Counted from the first letter of the stretch, positions 7,785 through 14,430 are shown. The stretch is DNA of 14,464 bases from an archaeon (GCA_030019325.1 JASEFB010000049.1:1-14464); one strand, 5' to 3'. The notes: a model not told the origin generated them from the sequence alone. Numbers and translations: made by a program.

Positions 7785-7940
7785 TTTACCTCTACGAAAC
7801 ATCCTCCTAAGCCTTCTCGCAACCTCAAGTAGAGAGAGCCCTTTCAGATATGAAACCCTCAAAATAAGAGCAAACGTAATAGATGAATTGCTACGTAAGG
7901 CTAAACCATCCCCTTTACCCTTTTCAAAATACTGATAGAT
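7764..7940 (-). other. Possible coding remnant (helical, basic) opposite the ArsR gene 3' end
   Basis: Between the ArsR gene and the fusion gene the minus strand reads a protein-like stretch of roughly 55 residues including ITFALILRVSYLKGLSLLEV and ARRLRRMF, closing at TAA 7764-7766. It looks like the N-terminal helix-rich part of a transposase or regulator (inference; no family assigned). No start, ribosome-binding site or intact continuation is visible. The upstream part of the same frame is antisense to the fusion gene and not credible. Confidence 0.2.
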
Positions 7941-7980
7941 AATAACTATAGCACTTTTAGAAGAGCAGATAAGAGAACAG

Positions 7981-10221
7981 ATGTGCCGAATAGCAGGCGT
8001 TTTTAATAACGAAAAATCAGTAGAGCTTGTAATAAAGGCTTTAGACGCGTTGAAAGTTCGAGAAGATGATGGTTTTTGGATATGCACCGAGTACGGTGAT
8101 TTTTATTCAAACGACTTGCAAGAACTAAAACAGAGTACAAAGCTGAAGCTGGGGAGTAAAAATTGCATTGCATGCTGTTCCTGTAAACCTCTTCTCTTAA
8201 GAAAAAGGTTAAAAAACCGGTTTGTGGCAGATGCGGAGATCTATAACGTGAATGAGGTCAAAGAAAAATACCCTATTGCGGGAGAAAGCAGCCATGAGGT
8301 ACTTTCCAAGTTGGTAGAGAAGGACGTTTCTTTTGGTAAAGCTTTTCTTTCTAAGAAAAGGTTTGACGGTGCTTATGCATGTGCGTATTGGGTACGAGAA
8401 GACGCACCGGGTGGTGATGTGTATATAGCACGTGATATAATAGGATTAAAACCTGTTTGTTTCGCGCATACCGATGGATTTGCATTTGCTTCGGAGAAGA
8501 AAGCATTAGACGCAATGGGCCATTCATATGCAATCGAGCTTGACCCGAGAACCCTCTTGCGATATAATATAGAAGAAGACCGGTTGAGTTTCGTAAAAAG
8601 AGATTTCTTCTGTGAGGTACCCGGGATAACGAAGGAGAAGGAGAAGATAAAAGAAGAATTGCTAAACTTGCTGCGAGCAAGTATTTCGAGGAGGATACCT
8701 CAGGAGGAGAAGTTTGGCGTACTCTTTTCCGGAGGATTGGATTCCACGCTTATCGCTTACCTCTGCAAGGATTTGGGTGCTGATTTCGTTTGTTATACCG
8801 TGGCCGTTGAAGATCCTGAGATGAAGGAAGCAGAAGATTTGGACTATGCGAAGTATATTGCTTTGGATTTAGGGTTACAGTTGAAGATAAAGATAATAAG
8901 GGTTGAAGATATTGAGCGCTACCTCAAAGAAGTTGTTCCCCTGATTGACGATACGAACGCCGTGAAGATAAGCGTGGCTTTGCCGCTATATCTCGCTTGT
9001 GGGATGGCGAAAGAGGACGGTGTAAAAACGGTTTTATATGGGCTCGGCGCAGAGGAGCTATTCGCAGGATACGAACGACATAAACGGGTGAAAAAGGAGA
9101 ATGTGAATAGAGAATGTCTATCCGGTCTCTTGGGGATGCACGAACAGGACCTTTATCGGGATGATATGGTAGCGAAGTCGCAGGGGATTTCGCTGCGGGC
9201 ACCCTTTTTGGCTCCAGAACTTGTGGATTATGCACTGAAAATCCCCGCGGTGTATAAGTTGTCTGATGATGAAAATAAGGTAATTTTAAGGGAGATAGCA
9301 CGAAACCTTGGCCTGGAAAAGGTTGCACACAGGAAAAAACGGGCCGTGCAGTATGGCTCAAATGTGGTGAAGGCGATAGAGAGATTAGCTAAGAGAAAAG
9401 GGTACCGGTATACAAGGGATTACCTGAGGACTTTTTACCCTTCGCGAGATATAAAGTTGGGTTGCCTGTTCAGCTCTGGTAAGGACAGTGCTTACGCACT
9501 CTGGCTCATGCAGAAGGCGGGCTATCCAGTGGAATGTTTAATCAGCATAAAAAGCCGAAATCCTGAATCGTATATGTTCCACACACCTGCAGTCGAGTTA
9601 GTGGAGCCGCAAGCCGAAGCGATAGGCTTGCCACTCGTTACGAAGGAAACAGAGGGCGAGAAAGAGAAGGAACTGGAGGATCTGCGAGCGGCATTTAAAG
9701 AAGCAAAGGTGAGATATGGGATAGAAGGAGTTATAACCGGTGCTTTATGGAGTGCTTATCAAAAAGAACGAATAGAACGAATTGCTATGGAAGAAAACCT
9801 CACGGTGTTCTCCCCGTTATGGCATATCAATCAGGAAACAGAGCTCCGACTCATAGTATCCAATTTCGAGGTGATTTTCACGGGGATCGGTGCGTATGGT
9901 CTGGATAGAAGCTGGCTGGGTAGGAAGATAACACTTGAGGATGTTGACCGCTTGGTGGAATTGAGCAAAAATAAACCCTTACAGGGTTTTCGGGGTCAAC
10001 GGGGCGGAGCCCCGTTAATCGTGAAGCATGCTGATCAATCGTTGCGAACAGTTAGAGGGCTGAACATAGCAGGAGAAGGGGGGGAATTTGAATCGTTGGT
10101 GTTGGATGGTCCTCCATTCAAGAAAAGGCTCGTTATAGTGGATAGCGAGATACTTGAGGAGAATGAGAATACCGCACGATTAGTGGTGAAGGAGGCGAAA
10201 TTGGTGGGAAAGCAGGTTTAG
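7981..10221 (+). CDS. Asparagine synthetase-like (AsnB) / diphthine-ammonia ligase (Dph6) fusion
   Basis: A 746-residue protein joining two ATP-pyrophosphatase enzymes. Residues 1 to about 475 are AsnB-like: Cys2 of MCRIAG is the glutaminase nucleophile, AEIYN at 85-89 matches the family NGEIYN but with D84-A85 for the usual oxyanion Asn-Gly, FSGGLDST at 249-256 is the first PP-loop, followed by VLYGLGAEELFAGY and SLRAPFLAPELVDYALKIP. Residues about 485-746 are Dph6: LFSSGKDSAYALW (second PP-loop, 497-509), VITGALWSAYQKERIE, and IAGEGGEFESLVLDGPPFKKR near the end. Dph6 amidates diphthine on elongation factor 2 using ATP and ammonia. A segment of about 30 residues (664-693) absent from ordinary Dph6 proteins is encoded by a double palindrome. 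The frame is uninterrupted. Start ATG 7981 is fixed by Cys2. No strong promoter seen; AATAACTATA at 7941-7950 is a weak candidate. Confidence 0.9.
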   Translation: MCRIAGVFNNEKSVELVIKALDALKVREDDGFWICTEYGDFYSNDLQELKQSTKLKLGSKNCIACCSCKPLLLRKRLKNRFVADAEIYNVNEVKEKYPIAGESSHEVLSKLVEKDVSFGKAFLSKKRFDGAYACAYWVREDAPGGDVYIARDIIGLKPVCFAHTDGFAFASEKKALDAMGHSYAIELDPRTLLRYNIEEDRLSFVKRDFFCEVPGITKEKEKIKEELLNLLRASISRRIPQEEKFGVLFSGGLDSTLIAYLCKDLGADFVCYTVAVEDPEMKEAEDLDYAKYIALDLGLQLKIKIIRVEDIERYLKEVVPLIDDTNAVKISVALPLYLACGMAKEDGVKTVLYGLGAEELFAGYERHKRVKKENVNRECLSGLLGMHEQDLYRDDMVAKSQGISLRAPFLAPELVDYALKIPAVYKLSDDENKVILREIARNLGLEKVAHRKKRAVQYGSNVVKAIERLAKRKGYRYTRDYLRTFYPSRDIKLGCLFSSGKDSAYALWLMQKAGYPVECLISIKSRNPESYMFHTPAVELVEPQAEAIGLPLVTKETEGEKEKELEDLRAAFKEAKVRYGIEGVITGALWSAYQKERIERIAMEENLTVFSPLWHINQETELRLIVSNFEVIFTGIGAYGLDRSWLGRKITLEDVDRLVELSKNKPLQGFRGQRGGAPLIVKHADQSLRTVRGLNIAGEGGEFESLVLDGPPFKKRLVIVDSEILEENENTARLVVKEAKLVGKQV
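9973..10016. repeat. Double palindromic element inserted in frame in the Dph6 domain
   Basis: Two adjacent perfect hairpins: AAACCCT-TAC-AGGGTTT at 9973-9989 (7-bp stems, 3-nt loop) and AACGGGGC-GGA-GCCCCGTT at 9998-10016 (8-bp stems, 3-nt loop). It encodes the Gly/Arg-rich PLQGFRGQRGGAP, which has no counterpart between LVEL and the IAGEGGEFE motif in typical Dph6. It has the look of a small dispersed palindromic repeat tolerated in a coding loop. Confidence 0.7.
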
Positions 10222-10254
10222 CTTTCTTAAGCCTGATTTTCAGTTCATCACTCC

Positions 10255-10264
10255 TTTATATAAA
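10255..10264 (+). promoter_or_regulatory. TATA box for the zinc-ribbon/hypothetical gene pair
   Basis: TTTATATAAA centred about 28 nt upstream of ATG 10288 predicts transcription start at or a few bases before the start codon, so the first gene is probably leaderless. Confidence 0.6.
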
Positions 10265-10287
10265 ATGAAAAGCATAAAATATAATCA

Positions 10288-10509
10288 ATGCGTGGAGAAG
10301 AAACAGAAGCAGAGAGGAGAAGAAGGTGGATCGAACGAGAAGCTGCGAAAAAGCAGCCCAAGACCGTGCTGTGTTCAAAGTGTGGTAAAGAAGTGGATGA
10401 ATATATGGAGATAGCAGGGAGAGTCCTTTGCGTCGATTGCTTTCTACTAGAAGAAATGGAAGAACGTGGTGCAATGAGAATGCCCGGAGAAGGCGGTGGT
10501 GGAGGATAA
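10288..10509 (+). CDS. Small zinc-ribbon protein
   Basis: A 73-residue protein: a highly charged N-terminal helix (Glu/Arg-rich, residues 1-24), then a four-Cys zinc knuckle, C29-x2-C32 and C48-x2-C51 (VLCSKCGKEVDEYMEIAGR and LCVDCF), an acidic helix, and a Gly-rich tail. Likely binds one zinc ion; function unknown. The Gly codons of the tail and its stop supply the GGAGG ribosome-binding site of the next gene, 6 nt downstream, so the two are almost certainly co-expressed. Real rather than chance because of the Cys pattern, promoter and coupling. Confidence 0.75.
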   Translation: MRGEETEAERRRRWIEREAAKKQPKTVLCSKCGKEVDEYMEIAGRVLCVDCFLLEEMEERGAMRMPGEGGGGG

Positions 10510-10515
10510 GAAGAA

Positions 10516-10824
10516 GTGGAAGACAAAAGATATGAATTACGTATTCCCCGAGGTATAACTACGGGTATAGTATTTGAAGCCGCATCGCTATTCGAACTCG
10601 AAGTAGATCAAGAAGAGGCCTCAGTTGATGATGCGTTTGATATGACTACCGGGTTACCGATTAAGGATTATGTGCCTCAGATGGTGCTAAGGGGAGATTC
10701 TCAGGAGAAATTGTTAGCTGCGAGGGAATACATATACAAGAAGCACGAGGAATGGATAGAGAATTTAGAGAAGTGGCGTGAGATGCGCCGTGAGCAAATT
10801 AGAAAAAAAATACGGCCCCGATAA
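10516..10824 (+). CDS. Hypothetical protein (102 aa)
   Basis: Not recognised. GTG start at 10516 with GGAGG at 10501-10505. The N-terminal half is a mix of short strands (YELRIPRGITTGIVFEAASL) and acidic segments, the middle has FDMTTGLPIKDYVPQMVLRG, and the C-terminus is a long charged amphipathic helix rich in Glu/Lys/Arg/Trp (HEEWIENLEKWREMRREQIR) that could form a coiled coil. No signal peptide or membrane segment; probably cytoplasmic and possibly a partner of the zinc-ribbon protein just upstream. Ends 18 nt before the convergent methyltransferase gene. Confidence 0.7.
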   Translation: MEDKRYELRIPRGITTGIVFEAASLFELEVDQEEASVDDAFDMTTGLPIKDYVPQMVLRGDSQEKLLAAREYIYKKHEEWIENLEKWREMRREQIRKKIRPR

Positions 10825-10842
10825 CGATAAAGGAGTTATAGC

Positions 10843-11757
10843 TCATCCAAATAACTCGCCTACATATAGCCAGTTATCGAAATAACCGTCGCTGTCCTTA
10901 TTCCCTTTTATTTCCCCCGCAAAAGCATCCTTTAAAATCTCGTACACAATTCCCGCTTCTTCTTCACTCGATACCGTGAATAAAACCTTCCCTTTACTTT
11001 TTAAGATTTTATAAACTTCTCTTAGCACCTTTTCCCAGTTAAATCGCTCAAAAGGGGTGAGTTTGCCAACCATAAAGCCAAACACCACGTCAAACTCTTT
11101 ACCAAAGAAGGATGAAAGAAGTGAACAATCCAATACGATGCTCTTCTTGGGATCTAATACGCCCTCCTCTAATCCTTTGCAAATTTCACATTTGTTTATA
11201 TCAATAGTGAGGGGAGAAATACCCAATTCGTGCAGTGCAATGGTAGCACCACCATTGCCACAGCCAATCTCAAGTGTCTTTATATTTTGCTCTACATCTA
11301 TGCGATTTTCTCTTAAAAATTCGCTGAGCACCTTCTTCAATACATCTATCCTACTCCGTGGATAAAAGCTCTCCTCCTTTAAATCGCACTCACAAAATAA
11401 CCGATTCACCAATCCAACGGAATAAAATTCAATCAACCCTCCATGAAAGTGGTCCCTCTTAACCTCTACTTCTCCTTCCTTAGCGCCTTTTATCCCGCGT
11501 GCGAGTAGCCTGAATTGTTCTTTCTTTGTCCCATCTGCTATGATATCAGTAAAGATAATCCAGAAATCCAGATCTCTGTCACGCACAGCAATGCCGATCA
11601 ACTCGTTTCCCTCATCATATATTCTCACCGCTTCGAGCACATCTTCTTCTTTGACCTTACCCATATATTCGAGCGTTCTGCCTATCCACCTCTGCCCTGC
11701 ATAACTCTCTTCCACCAGCATAAAATCATCGATTGCCAATAAATCGCTCAATTCCAT
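10843..11757 (-). CDS. Class I SAM-dependent methyltransferase with an N-terminal extension
   Basis: About 304 residues from the ATG at 11757. That start (MELSDLLAIDDF) overlaps the upstream stop by 10 nt; an in-frame ATG at 11772 would add five residues. The first 150 residues form a domain I do not recognise (WIIFTDIIADGTKKEQFRLL). The C-terminal half is a Rossmann methyltransferase: motif I TLEIGCGNGGAT, LTIDINKCE (acidic strand 2), SIVLDCSLL, FDVVFGFMVGKLTPFER (motif IV region), and LREVYKILKSKGKVLFTVS (post-motif helix and strand 5). The substrate cannot be inferred. It is the last gene of the minus-strand block that begins with the DUF3795-like protein. Confidence 0.82.
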   Translation of the reverse strand: MELSDLLAIDDFMLVEESYAGQRWIGRTLEYMGKVKEEDVLEAVRIYDEGNELIGIAVRDRDLDFWIIFTDIIADGTKKEQFRLLARGIKGAKEGEVEVKRDHFHGGLIEFYSVGLVNRLFCECDLKEESFYPRSRIDVLKKVLSEFLRENRIDVEQNIKTLEIGCGNGGATIALHELGISPLTIDINKCEICKGLEEGVLDPKKSIVLDCSLLSSFFGKEFDVVFGFMVGKLTPFERFNWEKVLREVYKILKSKGKVLFTVSSEEEAGIVYEILKDAFAGEIKGNKDSDGYFDNWLYVGELFG

Positions 11758-12134
11758 TTTATGGGAAGCCAATTATATGCGTCCCTAATTGAAAACGCAC
11801 CCGATACTAAGAGGGTACCTCCTCCCTTTACAAAATTTTTTATGAACATGCTGGTTGCTCTCAGTTCCTTTAGTATCCCGGAATATAAGGTATTACCAAA
11901 TCCCGCCGGTACTAGTAGTAACCTGCATACTCGAGTGGAGAAGAAGGGCGCAGCTAAGGTCGCTGGCGTTACAACCTCGCAATCAAACCCCCTGTCAATA
12001 AGGTACCGCTTATAAGTTATCTCTCTATCCCAGAGCAATGCTATTTCTATTCCCTTCACTTCTCTTCGATCCGAAGGGCAGGGTTGCGAAGCAACCGCAG
12101 AGTTCCGAACCCCGCCATAATTTTTATTTACCAT
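11748..12134 (-). CDS. BPL_N / class I glutamine-amidotransferase-like small protein
   Basis: 128 residues from ATG 12132-12134, or 103 from GTG 12057-12059. The core looks like a flavodoxin-like half-domain similar to biotin-protein-ligase N-terminal/ThuA-type proteins: IEIALLWDRE, LIDRGFDCEVVTPATL, CRLLLVPAGFGN, and FVKGGGTLLVSGAF. The Gly-Phe-Gly after VPA replaces the usual glutaminase nucleophile elbow, so I expect no amidase activity (inference). The first 25 codons (GGVRNSAVASQPCPSDRR) are the translation of a palindromic repeat, which favours the internal GTG as the ancestral start. ATG overlaps the radical SAM gene stop; the 3' end overlaps the methyltransferase gene start. Confidence 0.6.
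   Translation of the reverse strand: MVNKNYGGVRNSAVASQPCPSDRREVKGIEIALLWDREITYKRYLIDRGFDCEVVTPATLAAPFFSTRVCRLLLVPAGFGNTLYSGILKELRATSMFIKNFVKGGGTLLVSGAFSIRDAYNWLPIKWN
12064..12110. repeat. Palindromic repeat cluster at the start of the BPL_N-like gene
   Basis: Three consecutive palindromes with 3-nt loops: CTTCG-ATC-CGAAG (12064-12076), GGTTGC-GAA-GCAACC (12082-12096), and GTT-CCG-AAC (12102-12110). On the minus strand it lies between the gene junction and the probable original start codon. Same style as the double palindrome at 9973-10016 but a different sequence. Confidence 0.6.
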
Positions 12135-13258
12135 GCATTCATCTCCTTATCTAATCTTTCACTGCTCCCATTTGTTAAATAATCTTCAATAATCTTAACT
12201 ATACTCGTCCCCACACCTTGGATCTTTATTAATTCCCCCTTTTCATAAATCTCCCTTATGCTATCGGTTAAATTTTCTATATTTTGAGATGCCTTATGAT
12301 AGGCCCACGCTGAATAGGGATTTGCAGAATTAAATTCCTTGAAAAATGCTATTAGCAACAAAAGATTTGCTACCTCAAAATTCTCTTTAAGGGGCCTTTC
12401 AAAAGTTGGCGGTGGAATGTAGTTCTTTATCCCACATTTCTTGCAAAACTCAAATGCGCACTTATTCAACCTTGCAATATAAGCCTGTGGAGGACTCTCC
12501 TGTTCGCCGTATAAGTTCTCATATTTCTCCACGAGTTCTGGGAAATTTTTGTTTAACAACTCTATGAATCTTGTTCGTTGGTTACTCCTTAAAGTCATTG
12601 CCGCACCAATCAAAATATATTTTGCATGTTCTGATGCTCTTTTAATTACCTCCTCGATATTATCGGAACTATCTAAAAGATAAGGCACGATGGGAGTAAA
12701 ATCAACACCTGCTTGTATCCCTGCTTCATTTAACTTCTTAATGGATTCCAATCTTCTTTCTGGAGAAGAAGCAAATGGTTCTAAATGTGGCAATAACTCC
12801 TGATTAAAAGTTACAATTGTCAAAGAAACCGTGCACCACGTCTTTTCCGCTATTTCTTGCAGCAAATCGGTATCTCTCAAAACCAAATCGCTCTTCGTGC
12901 CAATATGAACAGGAAAACCATGCTTCGCTAAAATCTCCAATATTTTCCTTGTTAGCTCATATTTCTTCTCCGCAGGTTGATAAGGGTCGGTAACACCAGA
13001 CATAGCTACAACATCTGGCCTAAGTTTTTTAACTTCTTTTTCTAAGACTTTAGGTGCGTTATTCTTCACATAGATTATCCGTGAAAAATCCTTGTAATCT
13101 CTATGCACAAGATATTTTTCGGTTATGGCATCACAATAGTTGCAAGCGAATTGACAGCCACGATAAGGATTAAGATTGTAGCGATTCCAGAACCAACCAT
13201 CCCTATACTTCTGTTTTTGTAGAATACTTTTTGCTTCGATTTCGATAAATTTTGCCAT
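12128..13258 (-). CDS. COG1533/SplB-like radical SAM protein with C-terminal Pol X-type HhH domain
   Basis: 376 residues. Seen: radical SAM cluster motif C35-x3-C39-x2-C42 in NPYRGCQFACNYCDA, the COG1533 signature SGVTDPYQPAEKKYELTR (about 87-104), IGTKSDLVLRD at 119-129, and LTIVTF/GVDFTPIVPYLLD strands of the barrel. A second Cys group C267, C272, C275 could hold an extra metal or iron-sulfur site. From about 297 to 376 there is a fold like the N-terminal 8-kDa domain of family X DNA polymerases: NPYSAWAYHKASQNIENL, then a helix-hairpin-helix IKIQGVGTSIVKIIEDYL. Compared with Pol beta (GVGTKIAEKIDEFL) the Schiff-base Lys72 position is Ile and a Lys lies one residue earlier, so lyase activity is doubtful; DNA binding is likely. 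ATG 13256-13258 lies 4 nt after the AlkD-like stop. COG1533 includes spore photoproduct lyase; the actual reaction here is unknown. Confidence 0.88.
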   Translation of the reverse strand: MAKFIEIEAKSILQKQKYRDGWFWNRYNLNPYRGCQFACNYCDAITEKYLVHRDYKDFSRIIYVKNNAPKVLEKEVKKLRPDVVAMSGVTDPYQPAEKKYELTRKILEILAKHGFPVHIGTKSDLVLRDTDLLQEIAEKTWCTVSLTIVTFNQELLPHLEPFASSPERRLESIKKLNEAGIQAGVDFTPIVPYLLDSSDNIEEVIKRASEHAKYILIGAAMTLRSNQRTRFIELLNKNFPELVEKYENLYGEQESPPQAYIARLNKCAFEFCKKCGIKNYIPPPTFERPLKENFEVANLLLLIAFFKEFNSANPYSAWAYHKASQNIENLTDSIREIYEKGELIKIQGVGTSIVKIIEDYLTNGSSERLDKEMNAW

Positions 13259-13262
13259 ATTA

Positions 13263-14036
13263 TCAGCCTATAAGGGTTAAGATTTCAGTTTGCTTTTCTT
13301 TTGACAACTTCTTCATTCCATCTTTTATTATCCATCTTGCATCCTTACCTGGATTTGCTTTTGTCCATCTTGTTAAAAAGGCTGCTATTTCATCAGGATT
13401 CCTCTTCGTTATCTCTCTCAAAACCCAAGACACCGCTTTCTTTATCTCATTTTCGTGATCTTCCATAACTGTATCAAGAATCTTGAAGACTTCATCCGTA
13501 GTTTTAACTCTTTTATATCCTCGTAAACTTACTACTCCAAAACGCCTGATCCACTTATTCTCGCTCTTGATCCATCTTTCTGAAAGCGGTAAAACAAGTT
13601 CGGGATTTGAATAAACTATCGGTTCCACTCCAAACATAGCAAGGTTATCGCAAACAGCCCAGTTATCAAGATCGGGTAATACTGAAGAGACAAAATCTAA
13701 ACAAATTTTTGGATTCTTTTGGCCAAACTTATCCAAGCTTTTCCCTGCTATCTGTCTCGCTTCAAAGGAACCTTCATTCCAGATAGTTTCTAACAATGAT
13801 GGAGCTTTTGTTGCTCCTTTCTGGATGAATTTTCCTATCTCGGCGGCTATTAGTCTTAAAATAGGAAGTGGAACCCCATAAAATTTCCCTGTCTCTGGAA
13901 TGATCCTTTTGTAATTCTTTGTTGCGTCTCTATCCACATTGGATTTAAGGAGTTCCTGCAATCCTTTTGTAAATTCCTCTGGTGTTTCTGATTTTTCAAG
14001 CAGTTTCTTTGTTCTTTCTTGTAACAATTTATCCAT
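13263..14036 (-). CDS. AlkD-like HEAT-repeat DNA glycosylase (DNA alkylation repair)
   Basis: 257 residues of helical HEAT-like repeats. AlkD enzymes excise positively charged alkylated bases (N3- and N7-alkylpurines) without base flipping. Seen: RIIPETGKFYGVPLPILR near the N-terminus, W126-x3-D130 (LDNWAVCD), matching the catalytic Trp/Asp pair of AlkD, WIRRFGVVSL at 162-171 with the conserved Arg, and KKAVSWVLREITKRNP at about 199-214. The key residues are present, so an active enzyme is plausible. ATG 14034-14036 has GAGGTGAAGGT just upstream. It is followed 4 nt later by the radical SAM/HhH gene, so the two are almost surely co-translated and likely act on the same lesion class. Confidence 0.88.
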   Translation of the reverse strand: MDKLLQERTKKLLEKSETPEEFTKGLQELLKSNVDRDATKNYKRIIPETGKFYGVPLPILRLIAAEIGKFIQKGATKAPSLLETIWNEGSFEARQIAGKSLDKFGQKNPKICLDFVSSVLPDLDNWAVCDNLAMFGVEPIVYSNPELVLPLSERWIKSENKWIRRFGVVSLRGYKRVKTTDEVFKILDTVMEDHENEIKKAVSWVLREITKRNPDEIAAFLTRWTKANPGKDARWIIKDGMKKLSKEKQTEILTLIG

Positions 14037-14056
14037 ACCTTCACCTCTTTGCCAAT

Positions 14057-14100
14057 CCTCCCCCGGATAACTTGACCCAAATACGAGCTACCGGGGGAGG
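14057..14100. repeat. 10-bp GC-rich inverted repeat (hairpin) between the DUF3795-like and AlkD-like genes
   Basis: CCTCCCCCGG at 14057-14066 is perfectly mirrored by CCGGGGGAGG at 14091-14100, with a 24-nt loop. In the transcript from the DUF3795-like gene into the AlkD-like gene it forms a stable stem about 20 nt before the AlkD start codon. No T run follows, so it is not an ordinary terminator. Confidence 0.7.
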
Positions 14101-14117
14101 AAACTAGCATCTTTACT

Positions 14118-14131
14118 GGTCATATTTGACC
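14118..14131. promoter_or_regulatory. Perfect palindrome GGTCA-N4-TGACC, possible operator
   Basis: GGTCATATTTGACC lies directly after the DUF3795-like stop codon and upstream of the AlkD-like gene. The size and symmetry fit a dimeric regulator site. A related half-site TTGACCC occurs at 14072-14078, in the loop of the neighbouring inverted repeat. No binding protein can be named. Confidence 0.35.
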
Positions 14132-14430
14132 TATTTTTGCTGCATCCTGCTTTTATACATTCCAAGATATGCTTTGCTGTAAGGGTATTCTCCTTCAAAT
14201 ATCTGGCAAGGGAACTCCTTACAATCTTTGGAGCAAAATGCTATTTTCTTTTTCACAGCACAATCAAGCACTGGACATAGGGCATTTATGCTCCGCAGGA
14301 ATTCCACCTTTTTAACTGCCTCTGGGCTATCTCCTGCTACACAACCTTGGCAGATACTTTTCATCAATTGTTTCAACCCTAGAAACTCCGGACAAAATTC
14401 ATTTCCGGGTTTAACCTGACTTAAGGGCAC
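14131..14430 (-). CDS. Cys-rich DUF3795-like protein
   Basis: 99 residues with eight cysteines: C13, C27, C30, C52, C57, C66, C70, C75, ending in the family-like FCSKDCKEFPCQIFEGEYPYSK. Likely binds zinc or an iron-sulfur cluster; DUF3795 has no established function that I can state. The start is uncertain: GTG 14428-14430 directly follows an in-frame ATG-GCA-AGT-TAA, so no ATG is available, and the ribosome-binding site (GGAGCATGATGG) is poor. First gene of the minus-strand block within the window; its promoter would lie beyond the right edge. Separated from AlkD by 94 nt holding two palindromes. Confidence 0.7.
   Translation of the reverse strand: MPLSQVKPGNEFCPEFLGLKQLMKSICQGCVAGDSPEAVKKVEFLRSINALCPVLDCAVKKKIAFCSKDCKEFPCQIFEGEYPYSKAYLGMYKSRMQQK

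Noticed and set aside
8351..9361. Minus-strand open frames (8351-8680 and 8924-9361) inside the AsnB-Dph6 fusion
   Set aside because: Antisense to conserved motifs; Ser/Leu- or Pro/Arg-skewed composition and no start signals.
9961..10070. Intein within the Dph6 domain
   Set aside because: The insert is only about 30 residues and lacks Cys/Ser splice junctions and the terminal His-Asn.
13856..14110. Minus-strand frame overlapping the start of the AlkD-like gene
   Set aside because: It is a frame-shifted reading of AlkD codons and of the GC-rich hairpin; Lys/Gln-skewed with no recognisable domain.
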